Source: Notospermus geniculatus
Taxonomy: Eukaryota; Nemertea; Pilidiophora; Heteronemertea; Lineidae
NCBI GenBank assembly: GCA_002633025.1
Contig: NMRB01000346.1
Coordinates: 48,313-112,312 of the forward strand
Length of the DNA stretch: 64,000 nucleotides
Direction of reading: 5' to 3'
Part shown: positions 63,365-64,000 of the stretch, in pieces
Numbering within the stretch: the first letter of the stretch is position 1
Layout of the letters: each line of letters opens with the position of its first letter
Notes under the pieces: generated by a model
What the model was told of the DNA's origin: nothing
What the model saw: the letters and a program-made list of their open reading frames with translations, nothing else
Databases searched by the model: none
Position numbers and translations under genes: made by a program

Positions 63365-63810
63365 AACAAGAGGCCCATGGGCCTTGCGCTCAGCTGATAG
63401 GAAGGGGTTAATATCTCTTGGTGAATCGAGATACATGTAGATATCATATTTCACCCATTGGGTGGGAAGGGGTTAATTAAATACCACTTCGTGAATCGCG
63501 ATGGATAGTTGTATCATACCTATTTGGTGGGAAGGGGTTAATATCTCTTGGTGAATCGTATTACACCCATTGGGTGGGAAGGGGTTAATACCACTCCATG
63601 AATTGCGATAGATACATATATGTAGGCGTACATGTTGTATGAGACCTATTTGGTGGGAAGGGGTTAATATTTCTTGGTGAATCGCGACAGAAGTCGTATT
63701 ACACCTGACCCATTGGGTCGGAAGGGGTTTTTAAATTCATTTGGTGAATCGCGATAGATGCATGTTGTATCATTATCAGTCCCTTTTGGTAGGAAGGGGT
63801 TAAGGTATTT
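63365..63810. repeat. Tandem repeat with GGTGGGAAGGGGTTAAT unit
   Basis: Six to seven degenerate copies of a 60-85-bp unit containing GGTGGGAAGGGGTTAATA and CTTGGTGAATCGCGATAGAT. Confidence 0.85.
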
Positions 63811-64000
63811 TGGCCAACTTTTATTTTCATTTTTATTCCTCCCACCTACAACAGATTTTTTGAATGTTTCGCCCACTGAACAGAATTAACAAGCACAGCA
63901 TTGAACGTCCCCCGTCGCCCCGGGTGCAAGTCCGACGGACATGTATTTTGAAGATTCCGTTCAATGGCACAATCACAGTTTATGTGATTCGGCTTTTTGG

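Overview
The window is animal (metazoan) nuclear DNA. It has large non-coding stretches, microsatellites, many short inverted-repeat transposons (MITEs), tRNA-derived SINE-like pieces, Penelope-like retroelement fragments and one ordinary-looking host gene. The host repeats (very frequent AGGCCTA-type words, dispersed 'GAGCTCACC...GTCCGTCGTC' repeats) resemble those of marine invertebrates, perhaps an echinoderm, hemichordate or cephalochordate. The species cannot be fixed from the sequence alone.

Layout. 1-20 kb: minisatellites, small palindromic elements, a 320-base assembly gap, a Penelope-like GIY-YIG fragment, a telomere-like TTAGGG-type tract, and a 2.2 kb foldback element whose arms are arrays of an AAACTAAGTTTCTTTT-like unit. 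20-24 kb: the main host gene, minus strand, a 1001-residue ankyrin-repeat protein fused to a Mab-21/cGAS-like nucleotidyltransferase (cGLR) domain. The GS and ExD active-site motifs are present, but the third catalytic aspartate appears to be histidine. 25-28.8 kb: Penelope remnants and repeats. 28.8-51.2 kb: a large inverted-repeat element whose right arm was split by a Maverick/Polinton. 51-64 kb: a second Polinton fragment, several MITEs, duplicated repeats, a repeat-poor stretch and a terminal tandem array.

The Polinton is the centrepiece. It spans 32737-50157 (17,421 bp), with 269-bp terminal inverted repeats and a 6-bp target duplication (ATCCCT) confirmed by the unbroken opposite arm of the host inverted repeat. 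Plus-strand genes: integrase with chromodomain, remains of a zinc-finger/protein-primed DNA polymerase, and an HNH-type nuclease. A tightly packed minus-strand block encodes the packaging ATPase, major capsid protein, two related candidate minor capsid proteins, several membrane or coiled-coil proteins and a second HNH protein. Thirteen of sixteen definable gene starts carry TAAATG, a motif resembling poxvirus late promoters.

The element is decaying. The polymerase lacks its exonuclease and polymerase domains and holds a 1365-bp transposon and two frameshifts. The ATPase P-loop is split by a 1086-bp transposon. The capsid protein and a coiled-coil/membrane protein have in-frame stops, one gene has a 47-bp duplication and one has a poly-A retro-insertion. 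I found no adenain-type protease. It is therefore probably a recent but non-autonomous virus-like transposon.
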